Shown piece after piece: positions 1-10,372 of a DNA stretch of 64,000 bases. The notes beneath the pieces were generated by a model. The model ran no database searches. It was given only the letters and a program-made list of their open reading frames with translations, and was not told the DNA's origin. A program made the position numbers and the translations under genes. Each line of letters starts with the position of its first letter. The stretch's first letter is position 1. The stretch is from Hypoxylon rubiginosum (lineage: Eukaryota > Ascomycota > Sordariomycetes > Xylariales > Hypoxylaceae). The stretch spans positions 1,550,001 through 1,614,000 of the forward strand of contig CADCXA010000055.1 in NCBI GenBank assembly GCA_902806565.1, written 5' to 3'.

Positions 1-3000
1 CAGGACTCAATGTTCGACGTGGAGTGGGCGTCCTCGGGACACTAAGGGATCGTTGAGTACTCCCAGAGGCATCGGAAAGCGGCGAGGATCTAATTATTTG
101 CTTCCTGGCTTTTCGTTCGTCACTTGATTGTCGCTGACGGGTAGTTCTTTTCACTGTACTGCAAATTAGTACTCTGCAAGTACTTATTCAATACTTATGG
201 AGTATTCCATCAAAATTAGGGGCACTTACTTTGCGCTTTAATGGCATTGCTCCATCGTGTATCCAATGAATGATTCCTTTGACCGTACCGAATGCCGTAC
301 CGCTGATATATATCGGCTTGTTGGATACGACGAGCATCATATTCGGCGTTAACCTGAACAACTACAAATACCGGCTTATACCTGCCACTAGCATGATAAC
401 TAGCATGATGGAGCGATTCTACCGCGTTCGTACTTCTAGACATCGCATGCCAGTCGGCTTCGTCGATATCGGAACAACACCTCGCGAGCCCTGATGCGAT
501 TTCAGGAATTCTCTTATGTTTAACCCAGGGGATTATCCCAGGGTAGTTACTGGTTAATGTGTCCTCAGCTGAAGTAGTATTAGTGTATGCTTAGTACTTA
601 TTAAGAACTCTATGAGTACTCACAAATTATCTTTTCGCAAGTACCGTGATAATCAGACTCCGTCTTGGCTTCAGGTAAGTGGATGAGGATATCGTATATG
701 GAATTCTGGAATCTCGGCGTATACTCCCCTAGCAGCTTTCTCACATTTCTCTCGTAATGAACTCTGCAGAAACGAACGGAGCGTTTGTGATGATAGAGCC
801 ATCCACGGCGTTCTGGGTCCAGATGCTGCGATACGAAGTGTCCCCATGCTATATACAATTAGTACTTATTAAGTACTCAATGAGTACTTATAGAGTAGCT
901 AGTCGCAACTGACCTTGAAAAATGCCCCATTCCATATCGAACGTAAACCCGAGAATACCAGTTCCGTGGAGATGCTTTAATTGAATCTCTCTACCAGTGG
1001 CAGAGTGAACAGTTGAAAAGACATTCTGAAACATGAAGAAGTACATATCAGGGCTCTGCGAGTTTGTGATTACTCGGAGTGTTACCTCGGCTATAGAACG
1101 GTTAATCTTTGATAAGTACTCATTGAGTACTCAGAGACTACTCGTGGAGGGGCAAATGGGGAACTCACATCTTCGCGATACTTCATCGTAAAAAGCCCAA
1201 ATTATCTCGAACTGGCCACCTATGAGGTGCTTGAAATTCATATCTACTTGGAGTGAGATATCTGGAGTCTGAAACAAGAGTAAAAGTTGCTCGACATAGA
1301 ACAAAATAACCATGAAATTCGTGTTATCATCGTGGAAGAATTGAATATACTGCGGAGCAAATAATCAACTTAGCAATAGAGTACTAACCGAGAGTTCATC
1401 GAGTACTTACCTTGTTTTCGCTGTCCTTGTGATTCAATTCCCATTCATACCGCAAGGCGAGGCGCGAAGAACCTAGAGGATAATGTATAGCCCGTTCCTG
1501 GCGAATGATACGACGTAAGGCATCATCGTTAGTAAAATAGGGGTGAATCTCGGCGAACGTTTGACTATTAAACTCTCTCAGGAACTCCTGACACGCCTCG
1601 CTCCTGAGAAAAGTCCCTAATACAATTAATATGTACTCAAAAAGTAGTTGTTTAGAGCTTCGTGACCTACCGAGGGATCCATCACGATCGCCCGACTTGC
1701 GAATATACTGAATAAACCGCCGTACCAAGCTCTTAGGTTCACGATTTGGAGTGGGCGGGGGGTGTTTATGCTCACCATGGATCGAAAGAAAAAACCATGG
1801 GTATTTCTTGCGGTCGCATGGGATATGCCATTTGAATATCACATCACATTTGAGAGGTATTAGTTGCGGAGGAGTATCAACGGTGTGAAATGTGTCTGAC
1901 GAGATGTTAGTGAGTCCTTAAAGAGTACTCATGAAGTACTCCCTAAACTTACTGCACAGTTTACCCCTCCCAGACGTCCCAGCAATTGTCCCACAATACT
2001 CACCCATATCCCGAGCAAACTCTCGAAGTTCGGGATTATCTTGGATGATATCCTCCCAGTCCCATTGCTCAACTATGCGCTTAATCACAGTCCAGTGTTC
2101 CATTAAACGGGCAGGGACATGTCGAGAAAAGTGCGCATACTCTTCCATCCCATGATTCGCGCATTGCAAGAATTTCCTCGGCGATCCGTCAGGATACTAG
2201 TGAAGAGGTTAATAAGTACTCAATAGGTAGTTTGCGAGTACTTACATTGTCGCCCGCCATTTGCCCGTGACCCAACACACACTCGACATACCCTTGCATT
2301 GTCATTTCATTCCACCTGTCACCAGGAAAGAATTCAGGCTTCAAGGTCCTGTGACATGGCTTAGGCACATCGAAAGCTTTGAGTGCTCCCCGTGCAAAGG
2401 CAACTGCCTCGAACAAAGCCGAGTGCTTCTCGCGTGCTCGATTAATCCTCGCAGGCATACTCCAAAAGGAGTCATCTTCGGGGATACGTGTGTGATGGAG
2501 ATCGCGAATGTTTGGGTGTAGATGTGGACAGATCTTAATACCACTACATTGACGTGTATAACGTATCACGGCGGCATCGTTTAATAGGTCGGTTGTCCCA
2601 GCCTTCGCTGGGTGTTTCTGGTATGTCGAATATTGCATCTAGAAGACGGAAATTAGCTGAGTACTCAATGAGTACTTCTTAACCACTATACAGGATCACT
2701 TACGTCCTCCCAGGGCGCATTTTGAACGGCTTCATTGAGTACTCCAATAGGGCATATATAAAGCACTCCATCTGGGTCAGTCCTTGGATAGGCCGGAAGC
2801 GTTGAAACTGCATAAACGTGACGAACGTAGGTGGCAGTATTTTGATGCACCAATGTACCGTCAATTAATCGTCTACCACTTGACACTAATCGCGGAGTGC
2901 TTAAGGAGAGCTCGATGGAATCGGGGTGCCCTATCGGGTTGTTCATATCCTCACTATTCGTCGGCATTGCTTGATTCCGAATAGTTGTTGAGTTAGTCAT

Positions 3001-3208
3001 CGAGTACTCACGCCGACCAATATCAGCCCGAGTCGTGAGATCGAGTAAGGCATCTGTCCATGGTTTTGGGAGAGCAGGTGCCTCAACTCGATAATCTATA
3101 AACAATTAATGAGTATACCTCAACTCGTCGCCAGTATCTAAGTTGAAGCTTACCATCTGGTATGTCTTCAGCATAGTTAGGTCGAATAATCTGGTGGGGT
3201 TGAGCCAT
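1..3208 (-). CDS. MULE-like transposase / zinc-finger family protein, 12 exons, 3' end outside window
   Basis: Twelve exons join with consistent phase and no stop (3208-3154, 3095-3012, 2930-2704, 2638-2246, 2196-1953, 1895-1671, 1616-1411, 1349-1169, 1090-914, 848-624, 568-230, 153-1), giving at least 836 residues. The protein holds a C-x9-C...HGEHKH finger (exon 6, near 1760-1850) like FLYWCH/GCM fingers of Mutator-type transposases, a QVDMNFK segment (exon 8) and an FTFDMEWG segment (exon 9) that could be catalytic acidic positions, a FCRVHYERN segment (exon 10), and a TNAVESLHHAS...YDARRIQQ...YGIRYGQR block (exon 11) that I recall from a large unnamed fungal family. The start at 3208 (MAQPHQII) is my choice; longer 5' exons are possible because 3209-3440 also has donor-like sites. 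No terminal inverted repeat was seen, so it may be a domesticated copy. The family call is from memory of motifs; the exon structure is read directly. Confidence 0.6.
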
Positions 3209-3655
3209 TGTTAGATTCTCGTATTGATGAGCGCGATGTATAGGTAAATGTGAGGACTCACGCTGGTTTAATAATTGATTGCTTATTGAGTACTCATTAA
3301 CTATTCCATAGTAAACTCCTGCGCTTTGGCGGTCAAATCGGCGGTCAAGTCGGCGGTCAATCGTACCCATCACTACATCTTACTTGGTCCTGCCATCGGT
3401 GAACTCACCGCAAAGCCTAATAAGTAGTCGATGAGTGCTCATCAAGCAGATCGATATAAGCAAAACGTTTTGTTAAGTAGGTAGGTAAAAGGAGGTAAAT
3501 TTCGTGATATGTGGTGGTGGTATTCTAATAGATTTGTGGTGGTGATATTCTAATAAATGCTCACCTAGCTACGTAATTGGCTTATATAAATGGAGCCACT
3601 AGAGTGAAAGTGGTTAATTGGATATGGAGGGGTTATTGAGTACTCTATTAATAAA
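154..3655. repeat. Dispersed AGTACT palindrome, mostly inside the introns of the left-edge gene
   Basis: Variants of the near-palindrome AAGTACTCAATGAGTACTT recur on both strands. Within the gene they fall in introns 154-229, 569-623, 849-913, 1091-1168, 1350-1410, 1896-1952, 2197-2245, 2639-2703 and 2931-3011. Weaker versions are in 1617-1670 and 3096-3153. Further copies lie upstream near 3277-3290, 3418-3440 and 3636-3655. In several introns the motif overlaps the donor (GTAAGTACTC or GTGAGTACTC), in others the branch region (AAGTACTAAT). Two coding occurrences exist, near 2735-2750 and 50-66. Confidence 0.85.
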
Positions 3656-4770
3656 TGCCAAGATTGACCATGGGGCCATGGTCAGGTCAGATCCCAATGG
3701 TCAGTGGTCGGCACCCCGCCACATACAAATAAATGGGGCTATGGTCAGGTCCAAAGCGGGTCAATGGTCGGCTGAGCTGTATCCCCGAATATTCTGACCC
3801 CACGGTGGGGTTATTATTGTGACGTCGAACCGTCGGATTCAGAGGTACGTACCGTGGGTACCCTAGAACCCGCCCTAGAACTCACGCCCCGGTACACAAG
3901 ACAGGGGCATTCCATGTCTTTCAACCCGGGTTAAGCCGAATCTTCTTGTATGGAATCTTTCTCGGGTACCCCGCAAACCCGCCTCCGCAAAGATGACTTA
4001 CACTTACAGTACATACCTCACTGCAACAATACATCTATACAGTATGTTTCTGTTGGTTTAGGTATAGGTAGAGAGAGGTTGGTGCTTCTCCGCATTACCC
4101 TCATATGCCAGACACCGCATTCCTTGCAGTTTCAGTCTATCATCTATGTGGCTCTCAGAGTTATCGCATACATGATGTGAGGATGCTTCACATACGCGTT
4201 CCATATAACGAATACATATGGCCGATCAAATACCCCAAATGTATACCACTACGGCTAGGCACACGTGTATGTACCAATACGCGGGGTAGTGTCGCGGGCA
4301 GATGGGGTCAAACAAAGCACTGTGCCAGATTCCCTTATCTGGGGTACCTAAGCTCGACCCCGAACAGCGAACTCCAGGTCTTCTATGTACTTCGTAGTCT
4401 TCTTCCCAGGCCTTCTACCTTAATGCTCCCGAACCTCCCCGCTTTGAGCTTTTACTCCTCATACTTATCTTTATCTTCCTCCCATGCCAAAGTGCCTCGG
4501 CCATGATATATGACCAACGAGACATATTAGACATATTTTCGCTAGCCAGCAAGCAGATGATATTGTAGGTCTGTCTGTGGTCGAGTCGTCGGCTTTGTGT
4601 AGGTGTCACGCTTTCACGATTATTGTCTTACCTATTACACTAATCCGACGGTGGCGACATCCTCTACGCAATCGTCGTCCTGGTCCTCGCGAGTCCGTCA
4701 TCGTTGCTGACGAGTTATTTCTCTGTAATAGATGATATAGGATGACATCGCTGTTTACGACTTGTTCAAC
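3209..4770. other. Intergenic region between divergent genes
   Basis: This is the upstream region of both the left-edge gene (minus) and the 4771 gene (plus). It holds three AGTACT motif copies and two imperfect copies of a roughly 40-bp unit containing ATGGTCAGGTC and AATGGTC (about 3671-3712 and 3734-3772). No convincing coding frame was found; the short frames between 3950 and 4610 lack recognisable domains. Confidence 0.5.
3326..3364. repeat. Three 12-bp tandem units (GGCGGTCAA core)
   Basis: Units of the form GGCGGTCAARTC repeat three times just upstream of the chosen start of the left-edge gene. If translated on the minus strand they give DRRLDRRFDRQ. The region may be 5' UTR or an additional exon. 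Confidence 0.7.
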
Positions 4771-7700
4771 ATGTTGACCCGCGTCGCTTGCCCATCCGCG
4801 CCTGGAGCGAGGCCTCTCCAGACTAGAGCTCTAGTCAGTAGCGGCCTTCGGCCTTCTACCTCCTCCTTGTTGAATGGAGGACATCGTCAGCAGATCCGTA
4901 CCTTCCGCTTTGGCATGTGGTCTTCTTACCTTGATCCCGAATTTCAAAGAGAACTACAACACCGCCATCGAATGCTTACGCACAAATACGCCGAAACACT
5001 AAACAGGAAATTATCCTGGAACCAGCGTCCCCTCCACGGGCACCCGAAAGCCATCGTCAAGCACATGCTCCGCAGGTACTGGCATCCCGCTCGGGCGAAT
5101 TACGGCTCTCCGTTTGCCAACAACGATGAGTTGAACGGTCGGCAACACGGTAGAGCTACAGACACCGGAGGCGTGCGGACGGCAACGCTATCGGCCTACG
5201 GTCCCTGGTGGTGGCGTTGCTACAGCAGTCACTATGTCTCCTCGCCGCGTAATTACAATACGTGGAAGTCACAGCTCGACGAAGCTTTGAGTCATTGGTC
5301 CGAACATACCTCAAAGAGCACGACCCGGGCAGCAGAATCCAGCCACTACTCAACCAAAAGCCAGGCAGGTGCCGAAGCCAAACCAAGTACGACAGACGAC
5401 GGACAGGGAATCAATATCACTTCCACGGAAGATTACATAATTGATCCCATCACAAACCGTAAGGTCCCAAGAACGACGTACGGCTCAATGGAGGATGCAG
5501 ATTTATCCTCAACCGACTCTTTCAAAGCGTATAGGGCTCAGTTCACTTCATTTGCTCCTCCAAACGGCGAAGCGAAGCAGCACCCCATCTACTCTGATGG
5601 ACCACCACCTCCTGCCGAACTTAAAGAGTATGGCCAAATCAACGTTGACCATGTACTCTCCGAAGGCGTCAAAAATGACGGTCACGATGGGACAGCGGCA
5701 TCGGAAGGTGGCACCGAGAACTATCGTCATCCGAACCTGCAAGACAACGAGTATTCCCTCAATCATCTCCCGCCAGAGGAGCCAGTTGAGCAGTACGACG
5801 ACCTTGACGAGTACCAAACATACCAAAAGGATGGACCTGATGAACAGGTCCCAGATTCAACCAATAAGTATGAGGATCTTGATCAGTACAAGACCTATGG
5901 ACCCGAGGAGACAGAAGACGCAAATGTGGACGCGTCTCGGGACCATAAGGAGCTGCACGATTACAAGCCCTACCTACACAACGAGAGTGTAGATACAACA
6001 AAGCAGACGGCTCAGTACGACGACCTAAACGAATATGGACCTTACAAGTACCAAGAAGACAAGACCAAGGACGAGCCTACTCAACAATATGACGACCTTG
6101 ACAAATATGAGCACTACAACGACGAGGGCAAGCCTGTGGATAACCCGACCCCCAAATACGAAGATTTGAACAAGTACGATACGACTGACTTCAAGGATTC
6201 TTTCGCGGAGGAGAAGCCTTTTCAACAGTACGGAGACCTCGAGAAGTATAGGACATTCAAGCACCAAGAACTCGACAGCGGGGTTAAACTTGAACGAGAC
6301 ATCGTTGCTGAGAGTCTAAAAGAATTTGATGCGAAAGAGCAAGAGGTGAATTCAGCTGAGAACCTACAATCTAGCATCGCTAATAGACTCGAAAAGCTCG
6401 ACCTTAGCGATGCATCACCTATTTCAAACTCTGACTCAACTCAGACGTTCTCGTCTCTACATCAGAGCGATCAACACTCAACTGCTAAGGCAGAAGCACG
6501 CGAAATTTTGGAACAAGCCATGGTTAGCCATAACGCAGCATCTGACGCGGCGGATCGGGAAGCCAGTTCCAATGTTGAAAAGCTGCGTACGAGCTCCCTG
6601 GGTGATGAAAACTCAGCAAGTCAACATAAATTGACTGGTAACTATGTCCGTGATTTCCCCGAAGAATTCTCCGGATCGTGGAGTTCTCAAATTTCACGTC
6701 CAAGCATTGAACCTGATACGGAGCCGGAATCGAGAAGCCTCGATCAAAAGACCGCGGATCTCCAGGCTGCTGAAAAGCAATACTCGGATCAACTCTCCAG
6801 GTCCATGAACTCTCTGAGGTTAGAAACTAGTTTGGATAGGCAGCAAGCCGAACCGAAGCAGGAACCCGCGCTCGATCAGCAAGAGACGCAATCTACAAAG
6901 GGCATGTTCAATCACCACTCTACAACGGAGGCCGAAGTTGACCCATATTCTAGAGAACCGCAGGGATTAGAAACGTCGTATACTAGGGAATGCGACGGGG
7001 ATGGCTCTTCTTCAACTTTCATTAAAACTTACGGCGATGAACCATTAGGAGTAGTTTGGGAACATGCATCAACGGGAAAGGACCTAAGCCAAAGTATGCC
7101 GCCATTCGAGTCATTATACCATAGAGACCCCGAGGTTGATGGACTGCCATTGTCATCGTCCAAGCCGGATTCAAAGGCCGAACCAGATCAAGCTGCTAAA
7201 CCGACGGTGTACAAGATCCTAGCCTATGACCCAACCATGCAAAAAATCAATACTGCCGAGACTACCTCGGTCGTACCTGATCAAGCATCTCCGCTAACAC
7301 CATCGGAGGTGCTTCTTCGCCTATCAAATCCAACAAAATTCTTTCCACACTTCGCGCCACTGCAAGCCGAGGGCTTCGAGATCGTGTCTGGCGGCGGAGA
7401 CATTTTAGTCTTCCGCCAAGTCCGACCCGGCAATGTAGCGCACGCAGGGTCCTCAACGCCAGTTAACCCTATCGATATGATGGGCAAGCCGACGGCGCTT
7501 CCCAATGCGGCAGCGTTCGTGTCGCCGACAGGATTTGTCAACTATGACATGCCGCAAGTCGAGGAGGAGACCCAGACAACCCCTTTCCGCTCCAACATAG
7601 ACGTTAGGAGGGAAGAGCCCGTCTTCAGCGGCCCCAAGTCACCGACTCCCGAGGAAGTACGAAACCGACGGAAGAAGAGTGTCGGAAGGCGGGTCCTGAT

Positions 7701-7800
7701 CGGCGGCGCTTGGGTAGCCGGCATCTCGTACGCTATCGGTGTCGTAAGCGAGTACTTCCTAACGGGAGGTGCTGACGGCAGGGGGCCGACGGGATTCTGA
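4771..7800 (+). CDS. Large low-complexity protein with N-terminal mitochondrial-type presequence and C-terminal membrane segment
   Basis: Single-exon gene of 1009 residues. I use the first in-frame ATG at 4771, because the upstream in-frame TTG at 4762 is not a start codon. The N-terminus is rich in Arg, Ser and Leu with no acidic residues for about 50 residues, as in mitochondrial presequences. The middle, about residues 340-495, has six spaced copies of a (Q/K)Y(D/E/G)DL(D/N/E)xY motif (near 5790, 5866, 6013, 6085, 6154 and 6226) in a strongly acidic context. The C-terminus has a basic RNRRKK stretch followed by a single hydrophobic helix (about residues 975-995, VLIGGAWVAGISYAIGVV). The layout suggests a mitochondrial membrane protein with a long disordered, charged domain. 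The family resembles proteins called serine-threonine rich in related fungi, but no function is known to me. Confidence 0.85.
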   Translation: MLTRVACPSAPGARPLQTRALVSSGLRPSTSSLLNGGHRQQIRTFRFGMWSSYLDPEFQRELQHRHRMLTHKYAETLNRKLSWNQRPLHGHPKAIVKHMLRRYWHPARANYGSPFANNDELNGRQHGRATDTGGVRTATLSAYGPWWWRCYSSHYVSSPRNYNTWKSQLDEALSHWSEHTSKSTTRAAESSHYSTKSQAGAEAKPSTTDDGQGINITSTEDYIIDPITNRKVPRTTYGSMEDADLSSTDSFKAYRAQFTSFAPPNGEAKQHPIYSDGPPPPAELKEYGQINVDHVLSEGVKNDGHDGTAASEGGTENYRHPNLQDNEYSLNHLPPEEPVEQYDDLDEYQTYQKDGPDEQVPDSTNKYEDLDQYKTYGPEETEDANVDASRDHKELHDYKPYLHNESVDTTKQTAQYDDLNEYGPYKYQEDKTKDEPTQQYDDLDKYEHYNDEGKPVDNPTPKYEDLNKYDTTDFKDSFAEEKPFQQYGDLEKYRTFKHQELDSGVKLERDIVAESLKEFDAKEQEVNSAENLQSSIANRLEKLDLSDASPISNSDSTQTFSSLHQSDQHSTAKAEAREILEQAMVSHNAASDAADREASSNVEKLRTSSLGDENSASQHKLTGNYVRDFPEEFSGSWSSQISRPSIEPDTEPESRSLDQKTADLQAAEKQYSDQLSRSMNSLRLETSLDRQQAEPKQEPALDQQETQSTKGMFNHHSTTEAEVDPYSREPQGLETSYTRECDGDGSSSTFIKTYGDEPLGVVWEHASTGKDLSQSMPPFESLYHRDPEVDGLPLSSSKPDSKAEPDQAAKPTVYKILAYDPTMQKINTAETTSVVPDQASPLTPSEVLLRLSNPTKFFPHFAPLQAEGFEIVSGGGDILVFRQVRPGNVAHAGSSTPVNPIDMMGKPTALPNAAAFVSPTGFVNYDMPQVEEETQTTPFRSNIDVRREEPVFSGPKSPTPEEVRNRRKKSVGRRVLIGGAWVAGISYAIGVVSEYFLTGGADGRGPTGF

Positions 7801-8794
7801 AAGCGTTTTGATAGGTGATCGATTTGTGTTATCAGATTGTTTTTTTGGCACGGGATGGATCATACGGCACTTGGGATCATTGGGACCTTGTACGGCATCG
7901 TCACGGTACATAGGCAAGGAGCTTGTATTTTGGGATCGGATCTGGAATTCTAGGGATGGGATGCTGGGAGGCGTCAAGTTTGCGATGGCTCATGCGACTC
8001 TCTGCTTTATTGTACAATAACTCGGCTGGCTGGCATATTATTACCCCTTCTTCGTTGTGTATACTTGACTTGCCGAGGTCTAGGCATCACCTCCCCAATC
8101 TACGACTATTTCAGACATATTTAACGAAACATTGATATTGCTAGTTTGTAATTAACTCAAGCGATAATAATGCGATAGTGTTACTTAGCCTAGTTTCTGG
8201 TCCCGAGGCTGCCGGCTGTCCTGCTTGTCGTAGAGGGGCACTTAAATCACGAGAGACCATCGGACGATTCGATCCTATTTTCGATTTCTCTTACTCAAAG
8301 TTTAGTCGGTAGGAAGGAGTCGTCAGATTAATATCAGCAGTCTACAGGTCACGTACAAATATTGGCATAAATTAGTATATGATGTTCTTATACCATTATC
8401 AAGGGTAAGTTAATATACAAACTTGTCAACCCTTTTCTTGGAATGTCCTGATACAATCTGCCTTCGCTCGCCAACTGGCTAAGCTCACTTGATAGCAGCA
8501 CCTCTTCATTTTGAAAAAAGGTAGACCACTTTCTTAAAACCCCAACTCCTGCAACTCCATCATTGTTCCCCCAAACGACGCATGATTTTAAAATCAATCG
8601 AGCCCACTGTTGCGCGCACCCCGCAGTTCTCAAGAGAAGTAGTGAGATATCATCAGTGAGAGGGGAAGTGGGAGAGAGAGAGAGAGAAGCGATGAACCAA
8701 ATAGCAGGATAATCCCTCCGAGCTAGTTTATAAAAGTAGAGTAAGGGGGTCGGTCGTTTATGAGGTATGTTATAAAGGGGAGGAAATATCCCCT
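7801..8794. other. Intergenic 3' region between convergent genes
   Basis: Contains the 3' flanks of the 4771 gene (plus) and the 8795 gene (minus). The minus-strand frame at 8388-8804 overlaps the end of the real exon 2 at 8795 in another frame and has no domain; I treat it as chance. Nothing else seen. Confidence 0.5.
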
Positions 8795-9282
8795 TTATTT
8801 GCACTCGGTGAACCCGGGGCTCTCTTGGAGGTCCTGCACGCCGCTCATCTGTAGTGCGTGTTTCTTGTCCTCCATATGGTACTGGAGTTTTTTAGACTTG
8901 AAGTCAGCAATTTCGTTCCTCGTTGCATTCTTATGAGGATTACGTTGCCACCCCCTCCCCCTTTTCCCCTTTCCCCCTCCCTTGCATGAACAAAAGAGGG
9001 GGAAAGGGGGAAGGATTGCTCCAACTACCTACCTCGTACTAGTCTAACGTCGAAGCGGCAACGTTTGAAGGGAGGAGGAACATGAACTGGAGAGACGGAC
9101 ATAGGAAAATAGGAATCAAAACTCACGCTTTGCTTGCGCCCGAGCGACGGCTTCCAGCTGTCCGTCCTGCTCATCGCACGCGCGGCCTCCTTGTCGTGCT
9201 GGGGGCTGGAGGGCCCCGACGGCGTGGCGGCGGGCAGGTTGGCGACGTCGATGCGGTCGAGGGTTTTGGATCCAGAAGCCAT
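8795..9282 (-). CDS. Small conserved fungal protein (80 aa), RTDSWKP-type
   Basis: Two exons, 9282-9127 and 8881-8795, separated by a 245-nt intron (GTGAGT donor at 9126, CTCCAG acceptor at 8882). The join keeps frame and gives 80 residues. It begins MASGSKTLDRIDVANLPAAT, carries an Arg-Thr-Asp-Ser-Trp-Lys-Pro motif near residue 39, and ends MEDKKHALQMSGV...SPGFTECK. I recall small Pezizomycotina proteins with the same start, the same core and a GFTE ending; none has a function known to me. The sequence is polar, has no signal peptide or membrane helix, and has serine sites in basic contexts that could be phosphorylated. The ATG at 9282 is preferred over upstream near-cognate codons because conservation begins there. 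Confidence 0.8.
8966..9009. other. Perfect 14-bp polypyrimidine/polypurine stem-loop inside an intron
   Basis: 8966-8979 (CCCCTTTCCCCCTC) is the exact reverse complement of 8996-9009, with a 16-nt loop. It lies inside the 245-nt intron of the small 80-aa gene, which is unusually long for this window. Confidence 0.85.
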
Positions 9283-10372
9283 AGTAGTAGCCCTGCTGTT
9301 GCTGTAGGACAAGACTTGTTTTAATAGGTAAGGCGTTTTGTTCAATAGGGGGGGAACCGACTGAGAGTTCCAATGGACAATTGAATATATTATGTAGTAT
9401 CAATGTATGATGTAGGTATGTGTTTTTATTTGTAGGTACCTAGGTAGTAAGTAGGTTAGGTAGGGTGGGATGCAGGAAAAGAAGAAAGTGAGATCTTGGG
9501 AAAGCCTCAGGGTCTTTTTATAATAGAAAATGCTACGGGACTTATGATACCTAACGTGGTAGCTCTGCAGCTCTGGCAAGCTCTGGACTTCGTCTGGAAC
9601 GCCTTGTTCGCTGTAAGTGGTGAGCAGTCTAGATCGAGATGAAAGCCGTACGACATGCAGCGTCGATCACCAGTTTTTCATCTTCCGTGAAGCACAGCCC
9701 AGCCAGCCTTACATAAAAGAAATACATTTCGGCAACGGCCAGACACTTCCAGATTTAACTCCTTTAACACCTGTGGTGTAGCCAGAAACGCGGGGTAGCT
9801 CTAGTTCGATAGAGGCTTATCAGCGTGGCAAAAGTAAGCTGAGCCGTAGCTTTCACCCACCTTCTCCCCTAAACATATCGTCATTGTCCACTGAAATTTA
9901 CATCACCCATACGCAACTTCACATCAACCTCAGCGAACCCAGCCGTCGAATATAGTCGCCAATAAACTTGGAGAATTAACTTTTCATTATGTAGAAAGCC
10001 CAGCAAACCACCTTTTTGTACAGTCTCAGAGTTCTAAGCTCTTCCCCTCCCACGACCCATCACGCAACCGGCAAAGAATGCTGCGGCTGATCTGACTTAT
10101 CAGGTCTTGTTCGCCTCTCTATCGTATGTTACCTCGAGACGATGCAAGTGGGATATCATCAAGGCATCCGAAACTCCGACAGAAAAATACAATGTTCCTA
10201 CAACGCCACCAGCTATGCAAAGGACCAGCAGCAAATGCATTTATTGGTACCGTGAACCGTGAATGAAAAAGGGGTATTGTCCTCTAGATACAGGCGAAAC
10301 TATCCCCCCGTATCGACCGCGCTCGAATTCAACGAATCGAAAAGAAATCTTCGCAACTGGCTACACCAGGCC
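9283..10372. other. Intergenic region
   Basis: 5' flank of the 80-aa gene and 3' flank of the FHA gene. It holds one TAGGTACCTAGGTAG motif near 9434-9450 and no supported frame. Confidence 0.5.

Noticed and set aside
1..3660. CRISPR-like array from regularly spaced AGTACT repeats
   Set aside because: Spacing is irregular, the copies sit in introns of a eukaryotic gene and vary in sequence; a CRISPR array is excluded.
8388..8804. 138-codon minus frame
   Set aside because: Overlaps exon 2 of the 80-aa gene by only a few bases in another frame and has no splice partner or domain.
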